Origin: Saccharopolyspora_C sp040643635
Lineage (GTDB): Bacteria > Actinomycetota > Actinomycetes > Mycobacteriales > Pseudonocardiaceae
DNA length: 64,000 bases
Assembly: GCF_040643635.1 (NCBI RefSeq)
Contig: NZ_JBEYUS010000006.1
Span: forward strand, 1 to 64,000
Reading direction: 5' to 3'
The translations under genes were made by a program, and so were the position numbers. Numbering within the stretch: the first letter of the stretch is position 1; every line of letters begins with the position of its first letter. The notes under the pieces were generated by a model. That model had not been told where the DNA came from. It made no database searches and saw nothing but the letters and a program-made list of their open reading frames with translations. Below, in pieces: positions 33,157 to 43,823 of this stretch.

Positions 33157-34617
33157 ATGGCCGAGTTCGCCCCCGAAGAAGACCGCAATTTTTCCACCGA
33201 CCAAGACCTCCTGGTGTTCGGTCAGAGATTGCGCCACCTGCGCCGCGCCGCCGGGCTCACCCTGGTTGAGCTGGGCGAACGCGTCGGCCGCGCGCCATCC
33301 CAGCTGTCCCTGCTGGAGAACGGTCACCGCGAGCCGAAGCTCTCGCTGCTGCGCGCGCTCGCCGACGCGCTCGGCAGTTCCGTGGACGAACTGCTGTCGA
33401 AAAAACCGCCGAATCGCCGCGCGGAGCTCGAGATCGCCGTCGAGCAGGCCCAGCTCGACCCGCTCTACCAACGGCTGGACGTACCACCGCTGAAGGTGGG
33501 CAAGCGGGTGCCGACCGAGGCGCTGGAGCACGTGCTGGCGCTCTACGACGAGCTCAAGCGGCGGGAGACCAAGCAGGTCGCCACGCCGGAGGAGGCGCGC
33601 AAGGCGAACGCCGAGCTGCGGCAGATGATGCGCGAGCACGGCAACTACTTCCCGGAGATCGAGAAGGCCGCCTCCGGCATCCTGGAGCGGGTCGGCTACC
33701 ACGGCGGCGCGCTGTCCGAAGGGGTCATCCAGTCCATCGCGACGCACATGGGCTACGGGCTGCGGTTCGTCACCGACCTGCCGCGCTCGGTGCGCTCGAT
33801 CACCGACATGCGGCACAGCCGGATCTTCCTGCGCCGCGAGTCGCTCGGCATGCACAGCCCGCGCACGATCCTGCTGCAGACCCTCGGACACCTCACCCTC
33901 GGGCACAGCCAGCCGCGGGACTTCGCGGACTTCCTGCGCCAGCGGGTCGAGGCGAACTACTTCGCCGCCGCGGTGCTGATGCCGGAGCAGGCCGCGGTCG
34001 GCTACCTGAAGCAGGCGAAGGCGGACCGCGACCTGGCGGTGGAGGACCTGCGGGACGTGTTCTCGGTGTCCTACGAGATGGCGGCGCACCGCTTCACGAA
34101 CCTCGCCACCCAGTACCTGGACCTGGTCTGCCACTTCGTCCGCAACGACGAGACCGGGATCATCTACAAGGCCTACGAGAACGACGGGCTGGTGTTCCCC
34201 ACCGACCCGGCCGGCGCCATCGAAGGCCAGCGGATGTGCCGGCACTGGGCGGGGCGGATGGTGTTCGCCTCACCGGACCGCTACTCGACGCACTACCAGT
34301 ACACCGACAAACCCGGTGCCACCCACTGGTGCGTGGCGCACGTCGACCCCAACCGGGGCCGCGACTTCGCCATCACCCTCGGCGTGCCCTACACCGAATC
34401 CCGCTGGTTCCGCGGGCGGGAGACGACGAACCACTCGAAGTCGCGCTGCCCGAACGGCGAGTGCTGCCAGCGACCACCGACAGAGCTCTCGAACCGCTGG
34501 CAGGGCATGGTGTGGCCATCGGCGCGGGCCCATTCGCACGTGCTGTCCGCACTGCCGTCGGGGACCTTCCCCGGGGTGGACGAAGCCGACGTGTACGCCT
34601 TCCTCGAATCGCACTGA
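33157..34617 (+). CDS. ramB: RamB-type XRE regulator of acetate/short-chain fatty acid metabolism
   Basis: The 486-aa protein starts with an XRE helix-turn-helix (LRHLRRAAGLTLVELGERVGRAPSQLSLLENG, about 25-58). It continues with an ImmA/IrrE-like central domain in which the zinc motif is reduced to LGHLTLGH (about 248-255), and a C-terminal short-chain fatty acid regulator domain (DUF2083) with a cysteine cluster SRCPNGECC near 430. RamB controls isocitrate lyase and acetate genes in Corynebacterium and Mycobacterium. The divergent position next to aceA supports the same role here. Start ATG 33157 sits just after a TAGCAT -10. Confidence 0.88.
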   Translation: MAEFAPEEDRNFSTDQDLLVFGQRLRHLRRAAGLTLVELGERVGRAPSQLSLLENGHREPKLSLLRALADALGSSVDELLSKKPPNRRAELEIAVEQAQLDPLYQRLDVPPLKVGKRVPTEALEHVLALYDELKRRETKQVATPEEARKANAELRQMMREHGNYFPEIEKAASGILERVGYHGGALSEGVIQSIATHMGYGLRFVTDLPRSVRSITDMRHSRIFLRRESLGMHSPRTILLQTLGHLTLGHSQPRDFADFLRQRVEANYFAAAVLMPEQAAVGYLKQAKADRDLAVEDLRDVFSVSYEMAAHRFTNLATQYLDLVCHFVRNDETGIIYKAYENDGLVFPTDPAGAIEGQRMCRHWAGRMVFASPDRYSTHYQYTDKPGATHWCVAHVDPNRGRDFAITLGVPYTESRWFRGRETTNHSKSRCPNGECCQRPPTELSNRWQGMVWPSARAHSHVLSALPSGTFPGVDEADVYAFLESH

Positions 34618-34650
34618 CCGGTCCCGGTTCCCGCCGGTGGTCGGCGGGAA

Positions 34651-35697
34651 TCAGGGCCGGGACCGCGCCGGGATCGGCATCACCAGCGCGGTGAGATCAC
34701 CGTGATCGGCGGAGCGAACGGTGGCCGGCTGCTCGGCACCGCGCAGGTCGAGCAGCAGGTCGGCGCCGATAGCGGTGCTCACCGCGGGGTAGAGCGTGGT
34801 CAGCTGGAACCGGATGTCGAGGTCGGGACCCGTCACCAGAGCCGGCACCGGCGAACCGACCCCGGAATCCCCGGTCAAGGTGAGGCCGTCCCGCCGGACG
34901 GCCAGGGACGGCTCGGCGGCGGAACTCACCTCCAGCGCGCGGAGGAGATCGACCTTCTCCACCGCGACGCGGGTGGTGACGGCGGGCAACGCCTCGAGCA
35001 TCGCCCGGTGGTCCGGGAACGGTTCGGCGAGCAGCCGGCAGTGCTGCTCCGCCGCCCCGTCCAGCACCACCCGGACACCGTTGCGCGCCAACGCGACCGA
35101 TACCCGGTGGCTCCGATGCACGCCGGACAAGACGGACCGCAGGTCGTCCGCGTGCACCGTCGCCGACCAGCCGACCGTCACCTGCTCCACCGGGAGCAGG
35201 GTCCGCGTCGCCGACCGGTACCGGTCGGTGGCGGTCACCGTCACCGCCTCCGGACCGCATTCGAAGAACACCCCGTTGAGCACGGGGATCTCCGATTCCC
35301 GAGTGGTCGCGGACAGCACCTGCTCGATCGCGGCGGCGAACACCGGGCCGCTCAACGCGATCGGCTCCGACGGCGGCTCGCCCGCCCACGACGCGGTGAT
35401 GCTCGCGGCATCGCGCTGCGCGGTCGCGGCATCGCCCAGGACCTTCCGCACGTGTTCCTCCACCAGGCGCACCGCGCGCTCGGCATCGGCGTCGAGCACG
35501 TCCCCGACCGCAGCGAGCGGCATGCCGATCTCGCGCAACCGCCGCAGCAACACGGCCCGATCCACCTGGCCCTGCTCGTAGAACCGATAACCGGAGCCCG
35601 CGTCGACCCGCGCCGGAGCGAGGAACCCGGAGTCGGCGTAGAAGCGCAACGCACTGGCCGTCAGGCCGGTGCGCTGGGCGAAGGAACCGATGGACAT
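34651..35697 (-). CDS. MerR-type DNA-binding domain fused to sliding-clamp (DnaN-like) domains
   Basis: In this 348-aa protein residues 1-70 are a MerR winged helix (IGSFAQRTGLTASALRFYADSGFL then RVDAGSGYRFYEQGQV), followed by a helical linker to about 105. Residues 115-345 resemble domains 2 and 3 of the DNA polymerase III beta clamp: IPVLNGVFFECG with the hallmark ATDRYRSATR, then a second unit with CRLLAEPFPDHRAML (compare the FPDY motif of DnaN) and DLLRALEVSSA. A clamp protomer normally has three domains, and the MerR part replaces the first. ATG 35697 matches the usual MerR start; GTG 35715 is in frame. It may be a regulator using the clamp fold to bind a ligand or to dimerise. Confidence 0.75.
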   Translation of the reverse strand: MSIGSFAQRTGLTASALRFYADSGFLAPARVDAGSGYRFYEQGQVDRAVLLRRLREIGMPLAAVGDVLDADAERAVRLVEEHVRKVLGDAATAQRDAASITASWAGEPPSEPIALSGPVFAAAIEQVLSATTRESEIPVLNGVFFECGPEAVTVTATDRYRSATRTLLPVEQVTVGWSATVHADDLRSVLSGVHRSHRVSVALARNGVRVVLDGAAEQHCRLLAEPFPDHRAMLEALPAVTTRVAVEKVDLLRALEVSSAAEPSLAVRRDGLTLTGDSGVGSPVPALVTGPDLDIRFQLTTLYPAVSTAIGADLLLDLRGAEQPATVRSADHGDLTALVMPIPARSRP

Positions 35698-35805
35698 CAC
35701 TTCAGAACTGGACACCGCGCCATCATCGAGCTTCGACCGACTTGAGGGTCAACGATGCCGAACCGAACGATTCCGGACCACACCCGGCCGCCGGGACCCG
35801 GCGAG

Positions 35806-36699
35806 CTACCGGGCGCGCTTCTCCCGCGGCCGCACCGAGCTCATCGCGAGATCGACGAAGCGGGCCGCCGCGGGCGACAACGGCCCCGGCCGCCAGAGCA
35901 ACCGGCTGGTGCGGACCACCTTGGGCCGCAGCGGCAACACCGTGGCGCCTTCCTTGGCCGCGCCCACCGCCATCGACTCCGGCAGCAGGGTGACGCCGGC
36001 TCCCGCCAGCACGAGCGGCACGACCATGGCGAGGTGCGCGGTCTCCACCGACACCTTCGCGCGGAGCCCCCGGGCGGCGACCACGTCCTCGATGACCGCG
36101 CGCGTCGCGGTGCCCTCCGGAGTGGCGACGAAATCCCGGGCGGCCAGCTCGGACAGCCCGATCCGCTTCGGCCCCTGCTCCCCCGGCGGCAGCACGGCGT
36201 AGATCTGCCTGCCCGGCAGCACGAACTCCTCCATGCCCTCCGGATCCGTGCTGGCGTCGACCATGCCGAGCTCGCACTGCCCCGCCCGAACGCTGCCGGT
36301 CGCGGTCTTGCCCAGTTCCTGGTCGAACACCCGCACGTCGACCTGCGGGAAGTGCCGGAGGAACTCGCCGATCAACCGGGCCAGCGGATCGACGGCGAGC
36401 GTGGTCTGCGCGACGATGTCCAGCCGTCCCGACGCCAGCCCCAGCACTTGGCGCACGGAATCCTGCGCGGTGCTCAAGTCCCGCATCACCTGGCGGGCCG
36501 GCTCCAGCAGCGCCTCACCCGCCGCGGTCAGCCGCACCCCGTGCGGGAGCCGGTGGAAGAGCTTGCCGCCCAACCGGTTCTCCAGTTGTCCGATCGCGGT
36601 CGACAGCGACGGTTGTGCGACGCGCAGCGACTTCGCCGCACCGGTGAAGCTGCCGTGCTCGGCGATGGCCAGGAAGTACTTCACTTCACGACGCTCCAC
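35806..36699 (-). CDS. LysR family transcriptional regulator
   Basis: A 297-aa regulator with the N-terminal LysR helix-turn-helix (EVKYFLAIAEHGSFTGAAKSLRVAQPSLSTAIGQLENRLGGKLF) and a periplasmic-binding-like effector domain from about 90. GTG 36699 is chosen because GGAGG lies 5 nt upstream. It is on the same strand as, and 111 bp downstream of, the sulfatase gene, so it may be cotranscribed with or respond to products of that gene; the usual divergent LysR arrangement is absent. Confidence 0.87.
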   Translation of the reverse strand: MERREVKYFLAIAEHGSFTGAAKSLRVAQPSLSTAIGQLENRLGGKLFHRLPHGVRLTAAGEALLEPARQVMRDLSTAQDSVRQVLGLASGRLDIVAQTTLAVDPLARLIGEFLRHFPQVDVRVFDQELGKTATGSVRAGQCELGMVDASTDPEGMEEFVLPGRQIYAVLPPGEQGPKRIGLSELAARDFVATPEGTATRAVIEDVVAARGLRAKVSVETAHLAMVVPLVLAGAGVTLLPESMAVGAAKEGATVLPLRPKVVRTSRLLWRPGPLSPAAARFVDLAMSSVRPREKRAR

Positions 36700-36810
36700 G
36701 ACGGCCTCCCCTCCTGCGCCCACCGTAACCAGCACGGCGCGAACGGCCCGCGCGAACGCCCGGCCCGGCGGGTGCACCGCCGGGCCGGGAGGTACGGCTC
36801 GGGAGACCGC

Positions 36811-39171
36811 TCAGTCGTGCGCGGCCCGGAACCGCTCCCGCGCCTCGTCGTCCGCGACATCGCTGGCCAGGTCGTCGCCGAGGTCGAAGCGCACCGACCG
36901 CAGCCGCCCGGTGAACGCGTTGTCCACCGGCGCGTAGTCGTCCACCACCGGCGATGCCCGGTCCACCCCGATGTCGAAGGTCTCGTCGAAGGCGAAGTAG
37001 TACGGGATCGTGGCCTCCACCCGGCCATCGGCGACCTCGGTGCCGTCCACGGTCAGCACCGCGCGACCGCCCTTGCCGACGCCACCGCCGTCGTAGGCGA
37101 AGTCGAGGCGCACCTCGTGCGCGCCCGGCTCCAGCACCTGCCCGCTGATCTTGTAGATGTCGGTGCCGAAGTAGTTGTAGGCGTAGCTGGGCCGTCCCTC
37201 GTGGAAGTACAGCGACCAGCCGCCGAACCGGCCGCCCTGCGCGACGACCACGCCGTCGGCCCCGCCTTCGGGCACCTCCAGCTGCGCGGTGATCACGTAC
37301 GAGCGGTTCTTGATGTTCGGCGCGGTCTCCTCGGTGAGTCGCTTCGCCCCGGCGTGGAAGGTGATCGTGCCGCGGTCGCCGAACAGGTCCAGCCGTCCCG
37401 CCTCCTTCGGGTTCTCCCGCTCCGTCATCCGGTCGTCCAGCGGGAACACCTGGTGCTTGGCCGCCTCCACCAGGAACAGCTGCTGCAGCTCGCGGAGCTT
37501 GCCCGGGTGTTCGGCGGCGATGTCGTGCGCCTGGCTCCAGTCCACGTTGGTGTCGTAGAGCTCCCAGCGGTCGTCGTCGAAGGACCGGCGCGTGCCGTCC
37601 TGCACCATCTCCCACGGGGTGCCGTGCCTGGTCACCGCCATCCAGCCGTCGTGGTAGATGCCGCGGTTGCCGACCATTTCGAAGTACTGCACGCGGTGGC
37701 GGTCCGGCGCGTCGGCGTCGTTGAAGCTGTAGAGCATGCTGGTGCCCTCGATCGGCTGCTGCGGCACGCCCTGCACCGAAGTCGGGTGTGGGAGGCCCGC
37801 CGCCTCCAGGATCGTCGGGACCACGTCGATCACGTGGTGCCACTGGTCCCGGATGCCGCCGCGCTCCTCGATGCCGCGCGGCCAGTGCACGATCATGCCG
37901 TCCCGGGTGCCGCCGAGGTGCGAGGCGACCTGCTTCGTCCACTGGTACGGGGTGTTCATCGCCAGCGCCCAGCCGACCGGGTAGTGCGCGTGGGTCGTGG
38001 CGTCGCCGAGCGCGTCGCGGTTCGCGTTGATGAACTCGGCGCTGTCCGGGATGCCGGTGGCGAACCGGTGCTCGTTCAACGTGCCGCCGAGACCGCCCTC
38101 GGCCGAGGCGCCGTTGTCCCCGAGGATGTAGATGAAGATCGTGTTGTCGAGCTCGCCCGTCTCCTCCAGCGCGTCGACGAGCCGGCCGACCTGGTCATCG
38201 GTGTGCTCGGCGAACCCGGCGTAGAGCTCCATCAGCGACGCCGCCGCGCGCTGCTCCTCCGCGGACAGCTCGTCCCAGTGCGGGACGCCCTCCGCCCACG
38301 GGGCGAGTTCGGTGTCCGGCGGCACCACGCCGAGTTCCTTCTGCCGCGCCAAGGTGATCTCGCGCTGCCGGTCCCAGCCGTGGTCGAACTTGCCGCGGTA
38401 CTTGTCCCGGTACTCCTGCGGCACGTGGTACGGCGCGTGCGTGGCGCCGAACGGCAGGTAGGTGAAGAACGGGGTGTCCGGCTTCAACGTGTGCCGGGTG
38501 CGCACCCAGTCGATCGCCTGGTCCACCAGGTCCTCGGACAGGTGGTAGCCGTCCTCGGGGCGGCGATCCGGCTCCACCGGGTTGGTGCCGTCGAACAGCA
38601 CCGGGTACCAGTGGTTCATCTCGGCGCACAGGAAGCCGTAGAACTTCTCGAAGCCCTCACCGGTGGGCCACCGGTCGAACGGTCCCGCCGGGCTCACGTC
38701 CCGCGCCGGGGTCTGGTGCCACTTGCCGAACGCGGCGGTGTTGTAGCCGTTGCCGTTGAGCAGCTGGCCGAGCGTGGCCGCGCTGCGCGGGCGGATGCCG
38801 CAGTAGCCGGGGGCAGCGCTGGACATCTCGGTGGTCACGCCCATGCCCACCGAGTGGTGGTTGCGGCCGGTCAGCAGTGCCTGGCGCGTCGGCGAGCAGA
38901 TCGCGGTGACGTGGAACCGGGAGTAGCGCAGTCCGCCGTCGGCGAGCCGCTGCGCGGTCGGCATCTCGCACGGTCCGCCGAACGAGCTGGAAGCACCGAA
39001 ACCCATGTCGTCGATGAGCACCAGCACGACGTTGGGCGCGCCGGCGGGCGCGTTCAACGGCTGCGCGGGGGTGAAGGCCGGGTTCTGGTCGCGCGCGTCG
39101 AGCGCGGTGACGGCGGTGGGCGGGGCGTCCGGGATCGGCAGGTGTTCACGCGATACGTCGGATGCTCCCAT
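36811..39171 (-). CDS. Arylsulfatase (formylglycine-dependent sulfatase)
   Basis: The 786-aa enzyme hydrolyses sulfate esters. The activation motif is C92-S-P-T-R with the following ALLTGRNHHSVGMG, so C92 should be oxidised to formylglycine. Metal and substrate residues are seen in LVLIDDMGFGA (about 50-60), GKWHQTP near 145 and IYILGDNGASAEGGLGGT near 350. The last 200 residues form the C-terminal beta domain of long AtsA-type enzymes. There is no signal peptide, so it acts inside the cell or leaves by another route. ATG 39171 has AGGAGG 7 nt upstream. The maturation enzyme (FGE) is not in the window. Released sulfate could feed the cys operon. Confidence 0.92.
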   Translation of the reverse strand: MGASDVSREHLPIPDAPPTAVTALDARDQNPAFTPAQPLNAPAGAPNVVLVLIDDMGFGASSSFGGPCEMPTAQRLADGGLRYSRFHVTAICSPTRQALLTGRNHHSVGMGVTTEMSSAAPGYCGIRPRSAATLGQLLNGNGYNTAAFGKWHQTPARDVSPAGPFDRWPTGEGFEKFYGFLCAEMNHWYPVLFDGTNPVEPDRRPEDGYHLSEDLVDQAIDWVRTRHTLKPDTPFFTYLPFGATHAPYHVPQEYRDKYRGKFDHGWDRQREITLARQKELGVVPPDTELAPWAEGVPHWDELSAEEQRAAASLMELYAGFAEHTDDQVGRLVDALEETGELDNTIFIYILGDNGASAEGGLGGTLNEHRFATGIPDSAEFINANRDALGDATTHAHYPVGWALAMNTPYQWTKQVASHLGGTRDGMIVHWPRGIEERGGIRDQWHHVIDVVPTILEAAGLPHPTSVQGVPQQPIEGTSMLYSFNDADAPDRHRVQYFEMVGNRGIYHDGWMAVTRHGTPWEMVQDGTRRSFDDDRWELYDTNVDWSQAHDIAAEHPGKLRELQQLFLVEAAKHQVFPLDDRMTERENPKEAGRLDLFGDRGTITFHAGAKRLTEETAPNIKNRSYVITAQLEVPEGGADGVVVAQGGRFGGWSLYFHEGRPSYAYNYFGTDIYKISGQVLEPGAHEVRLDFAYDGGGVGKGGRAVLTVDGTEVADGRVEATIPYYFAFDETFDIGVDRASPVVDDYAPVDNAFTGRLRSVRFDLGDDLASDVADDEARERFRAAHD

Positions 39172-39264
39172 GTGCGACCTCCTGTGCGGTGCGGCGGACG
39201 AGCACGGGAGACGGCGAAACCGCAAGCGGCGCAAGGGTTTCCGCGTCCCCGCGGTGCGGCTCGA

Positions 39265-39292
39265 ATGCTAGTCGGCGAACCGCCGCGAGCAA
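39265..39292 (-). promoter_or_regulatory. Candidate promoter of the sulfatase gene
   Basis: On the minus strand TTGCTC (-35) is separated by 16 bp from TAGCAT (-10). The -10 element equals the one proposed for ramB in this window. The spacing is slightly short and nothing else confirms it. Confidence 0.35.
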
Positions 39293-39353
39293 GGGTTCCC
39301 ACGAGCCGGACACCGCGGGCCGGCGAGTCCCGCACCACATCCACACAAGATCA

Positions 39354-39379
39354 CCGCAGGTGGCAGATCGCCACCGCGG
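39354..39379 (-). terminator. Hairpin downstream of lepA
   Basis: Arms ccgc-a-ggtggc and gccacc-gcgg form a 10-bp stem with a single bulged A and a 5-nt loop (39365-39369). On the minus strand the loop is followed by TTGTGTGG, a poor U-tract. It lies about 105 nt past the lepA stop. Confidence 0.35.
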
Positions 39380-39483
39380 AGGGAAGACCGATTCACGATG
39401 CACGCCATAGCCGACGCCTATGGCACCGCTGCCGAACCGCCCGCCCCGGGAAACCGGTCATGAGGCGAGCGGTCGGCGGCACG

Positions 39484-41340
<1,857 letters not shown>

Positions 41341-41439
41341 TCGGTGTTCCTTGGGATCTCGGGGTCCTCGCGGGGCGCGCGTGCAACCCACATCGTCCCA
41401 CGCGGCGACCTGCCACCGGAGCCCAACTCCGGGGCCGGC

Positions 41440-41820
41440 TCAGCGCGGTCGCTGGTCGGTGCGGATCGGATGATCCGCGGGAACCTCCACGAGCACGATC
41501 CGCGTGCCGTCCGGGTCGGCGATCCACGCCTCGTCCAAGCCCCACGGCTGCCGGACCGGCGCGGCCTCCACGGCGACTCCGAGCTCGGCGAGCCGGTCGA
41601 ACTCGGCGTGCAGGTCGCGGACCTGGATCCACAGCACCTGGTCCGGGCTGGGGCCGTGCTCGCCGCGACCGGAGATCTCCAGGAAGCCCTGCCCGAGGAA
41701 GAACACCGTGCCGCCCGGGAACTCGCGGGAGATCGCGAGACCGAGCACGTCCCGGTAGAAGCGCAGCGAGCGCTCCGGGTCGCGCGGGCGGAGGATCGTG
41801 CGGCTGTTGACGACGTCCAT
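41440..41820 (-). CDS. VOC family protein (glyoxalase/bleomycin resistance fold)
   Basis: A 126-aa single VOC module: RTILRPRDPERSLRFYRDVLGL at the start, FLEISGRGEHGP in the middle and EAWIADPDGTRIVLVEVP at the end, with the metal-binding glutamate of the last strand present. These proteins bind a metal and act on or bind small molecules. No partner indicates the substrate. ATG 41820 has only a weak ribosome site. Confidence 0.8.
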   Translation of the reverse strand: MDVVNSRTILRPRDPERSLRFYRDVLGLAISREFPGGTVFFLGQGFLEISGRGEHGPSPDQVLWIQVRDLHAEFDRLAELGVAVEAAPVRQPWGLDEAWIADPDGTRIVLVEVPADHPIRTDQRPR

Positions 41821-41853
41821 GCGTCCCGTTGTACCGCGACACCGGCCCGGGCG

Positions 41854-41897
41854 AAAAAGACGGCGGGCCCCCCACCGCGAAGGTGGAGGGCCCGCCG
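41854..41897 (-). terminator. Intrinsic terminator of the cold-shock gene
   Basis: Arms 41861-41876 and 41882-41897 pair over 16 bp with one mismatch around a 5-nt loop. On the minus strand the stem is followed directly by TCTTTTTC (aaaaa at 41854-41858 on the plus strand). It lies 15 nt after the stop of the cold-shock protein gene. This is the most classical terminator in the window. Confidence 0.9.
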
Positions 41898-41912
41898 AGC
41901 GGATCACCGCAC

Positions 41913-42116
41913 TCAGACCGCGCGAACGCCGCTGGCCTGCGGGCCCTTCTGGCCCTGGGTGATCTCGAAGGTCACGGTCTGGTTCTCTTCCAGGGTGCGG
42001 AAGCCGTTGCCGTCGATGGCCGAGTAGTGGACGAACACGTCCGGGCCGCCACCGTCGGGGGAGATGAAGCCGAAGCCCTTCTCGGAGTTGAACCACTTCA
42101 CAGTGCCCTGTGCCAT
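41913..42116 (-). CDS. Cold-shock protein
   Basis: The 67-aa single-domain OB-fold protein binds single-stranded RNA or DNA. The RNP1 motif is GFGFISPDGG and RNP2 is VFVHYSAI. ATG 42116 has GAGGAG 7 nt upstream (AQGTVKWFNSEKGFGFI). The frame stays open for 17 more codons, which are not expected in the family. The 250-bp gap upstream leaves room for the long 5' leader typical of csp genes. Confidence 0.95.
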   Translation of the reverse strand: MAQGTVKWFNSEKGFGFISPDGGGPDVFVHYSAIDGNGFRTLEENQTVTFEITQGQKGPQASGVRAV

Positions 42117-42372
42117 CTCTGTCTCCTCACAGCTGATGAGTAACCGGTGCCCGCACCGCGCGAACACCGGGGCCTAGTCCAGACGGCGAACTCTCCAGCT
42201 TGCGCTCAGGACAGAGTCGCGCCCGCAACTTTCGCGAGCGTGTCGAACACGAACACAAAAATCGGCCGACTCATACAACCACACCCCGGGGCAGATCATT
42301 CCCGCGACCCGCCGGTGTTCTCGATCTCACATCACGCCTGACGTGGCCTCTTGACTGATCGCCCGGAAGGGT
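42117..42372. other. 256-bp gap upstream of the cold-shock gene
   Basis: No frame here is convincing. It should contain the csp promoter and leader on the minus strand; a run of five T residues and lower GC occurs around 42245-42280. No tRNA or known ncRNA fold is recognised. Confidence 0.4.
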
Positions 42373-43179
42373 TCAGAGACCGGCGGCGAGCTTCCAGCCG
42401 AGGCTGGCCACCAGCGCCACCACCACGGTGAGGAACACCTTGCGCACCCAGGCCGATCCGCGGCTGGACGCCAGCGCAGCGCCCAGCACGCTGCCGCTCG
42501 CGTTGCTCACCGCCATCACCAGGGCCAACCCCCACAAGATCTTGCCCGCGGAGATGAAGAACAGCAGCGCCCCCAGATTGGTGGCCACGTTGACGACCTT
42601 CGCGGTCGCCGACGCCCCCACGAACGCGAAACCGACCAGGCCGACGAGCAGGAACACCAGGAACGAGCCGGTGCCGGGGCCCGCGATGCCGTCGTAGAAG
42701 CCGATCGCCAGGCCGCCCGCCACCATCACCCAGACCTGCTGGACGGGCCCGAAGCGCGGCGCCGCGACCGACCCCAGATCGGGTTTGCGCCACGTGTAGA
42801 TGCCGACCGCGATCAACGCCACCAGCACCACCACGGTGAGCACGAGCTGCGGCAGCGAGGCGGCGAACACGGCACCGCCCAGCGCGCCCAGGAATGCGAC
42901 GGCCGCCATCGGCAGCGCACTGCGCCACGGCACCGGGGTCCGCTTCGCGTAGGTCCACGCGGCGGCGGTGGTGCCCGCGACAGCGGCGAGCTTGTTCGTC
43001 CCGAGCGAGTAGATGATGTTCCCGCCGGGCACCAGCAGCAGCATCGCGGGCAGCTGGATCAGGCCGCCGCCCCCGACGATCGCGTCCACCGCTCCGGCGA
43101 GGAACGCCGCGCAGCACAGGAAGACGAGCCCGGCCAAGGAGAGATCGGCGAAGCCGGGCCAATCCAATGGGGTGAACAC
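42373..43179 (-). CDS. TSUP (TauE/SafE) family membrane transporter
   Basis: A 268-aa membrane protein with about 8 helices in two related halves. The signature GAVDAIVGGGGLIQLPAML in the first half is mirrored by GFYDGIAGPGTGSFLVFLLV in the second. The family exports sulfite, sulfonates or other C2 and sulfur anions. GTG 43179 is proposed; a TAGGCT -10-like element on the minus strand at 43194-43189 would make the mRNA nearly leaderless. The frame remains open far upstream across rpsT, which is not coding. A link to the sulfur genes at the other end of the window is possible but unproven. Confidence 0.85.
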   Translation of the reverse strand: MFTPLDWPGFADLSLAGLVFLCCAAFLAGAVDAIVGGGGLIQLPAMLLLVPGGNIIYSLGTNKLAAVAGTTAAAWTYAKRTPVPWRSALPMAAVAFLGALGGAVFAASLPQLVLTVVVLVALIAVGIYTWRKPDLGSVAAPRFGPVQQVWVMVAGGLAIGFYDGIAGPGTGSFLVFLLVGLVGFAFVGASATAKVVNVATNLGALLFFISAGKILWGLALVMAVSNASGSVLGAALASSRGSAWVRKVFLTVVVALVASLGWKLAAGL

Positions 43180-43270
43180 GGGGCGCGAGCCTATGCCGCC
43201 GACCACCGATCGAGTCCTGTCGTGTGAGCGTCCTCGCACCCGATGCCGACGCGGGCCGGCACGAGCACCG

Positions 43271-43280
43271 TTGCTAGGAT
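43271..43280 (+). promoter_or_regulatory. Extended -10 element upstream of rpsT
   Basis: TTGCTAGGAT contains TGC followed by TAGGAT (43275-43280), an extended -10 box. No -35 hexamer is evident. The start would be near 43287, giving an rpsT leader of about 120 nt. Confidence 0.45.
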
Positions 43281-43407
43281 CGTCGACCGTGCCGTGCGGC
43301 GTTCCGCCAGGGAGGAAAGCTGCGCACACCGCGGGCCGTCGAGCTCCGGTGCGGCAGCGCCGATTCAGCGCGGCACGACGAATCCGATCGAGGAAAGAGG
43401 CGCCCCA

Positions 43408-43668
43408 GTGGCCAACATCAAGTCTCAGATGAAGCGGATCAAGACCAACGAGCGCAACCGCCTGCGCAACAAGTCGGTGAAGTCGTCGGTCAAGACCGCC
43501 ATCCGCAAGTTCCGCGAGGCCGTTGCCGCCGGTGACAAGGACAAGGCCCTGGAGCTGCAGCGCGCCGCCTCGCGCACCCTGGACAAGGCCGCCGGCAAGG
43601 GCGTCATCCACGCCAACCAGGCCGCGAACAAGAAGTCGGCGCTGGCGCAGGCCGTCAACAAGCTCTGA
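43408..43668 (+). CDS. rpsT: 30S ribosomal protein S20
   Basis: S20 is a primary 16S rRNA-binding protein. The 86-aa sequence is basic and helical with the standard opening ANIKSQMKRIKTNERNRLRN and the late segment ANQAANKKSALAQAVNKL. GTG 43408 has AGAGG 7 nt upstream. Its location opposite holA and near lepA is conserved in actinobacteria. Confidence 0.97.
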   Translation: MANIKSQMKRIKTNERNRLRNKSVKSSVKTAIRKFREAVAAGDKDKALELQRAASRTLDKAAGKGVIHANQAANKKSALAQAVNKL

Positions 43669-43711
43669 GCCCGAGCGCGGCCGGGCCCTCCGTCCGGCAC
43701 GCGCACCGGCC

Positions 43712-43751
43712 CGAAGCGGGGTCCGTCCTTCCGGGGACGGGCCCCGTTTCG
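43712..43751 (+). terminator. Terminator of rpsT
   Basis: Arms 43712-43728 and 43735-43751 form a 17-bp stem with two G-U pairs and a 6-nt loop, 44 nt after the rpsT stop. T-rich sequence follows only weakly (ttctgggg). Confidence 0.75.
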
Positions 43752-43823
43752 CGTTCTGGGGGGCAGGTCGCGGGCTCAGTGGTTTTCGCGCGCGGGGTTG
43801 AGGGCTCGCGTGCCGTTCGTGCG

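Larger units (their letters stand above)
39172..39483. other. 312-bp gap between the sulfatase gene and lepA
   Basis: No gene is supported. A plausible sulfatase promoter reads, on the minus strand, TTGCTC at 39292-39287, a 16-bp spacer and TAGCAT at 39270-39265, about 95 bp before the sulfatase ATG. A hairpin with a 10-bp stem and one bulge at 39354-39379 may end the lepA transcript. Confidence 0.45.
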
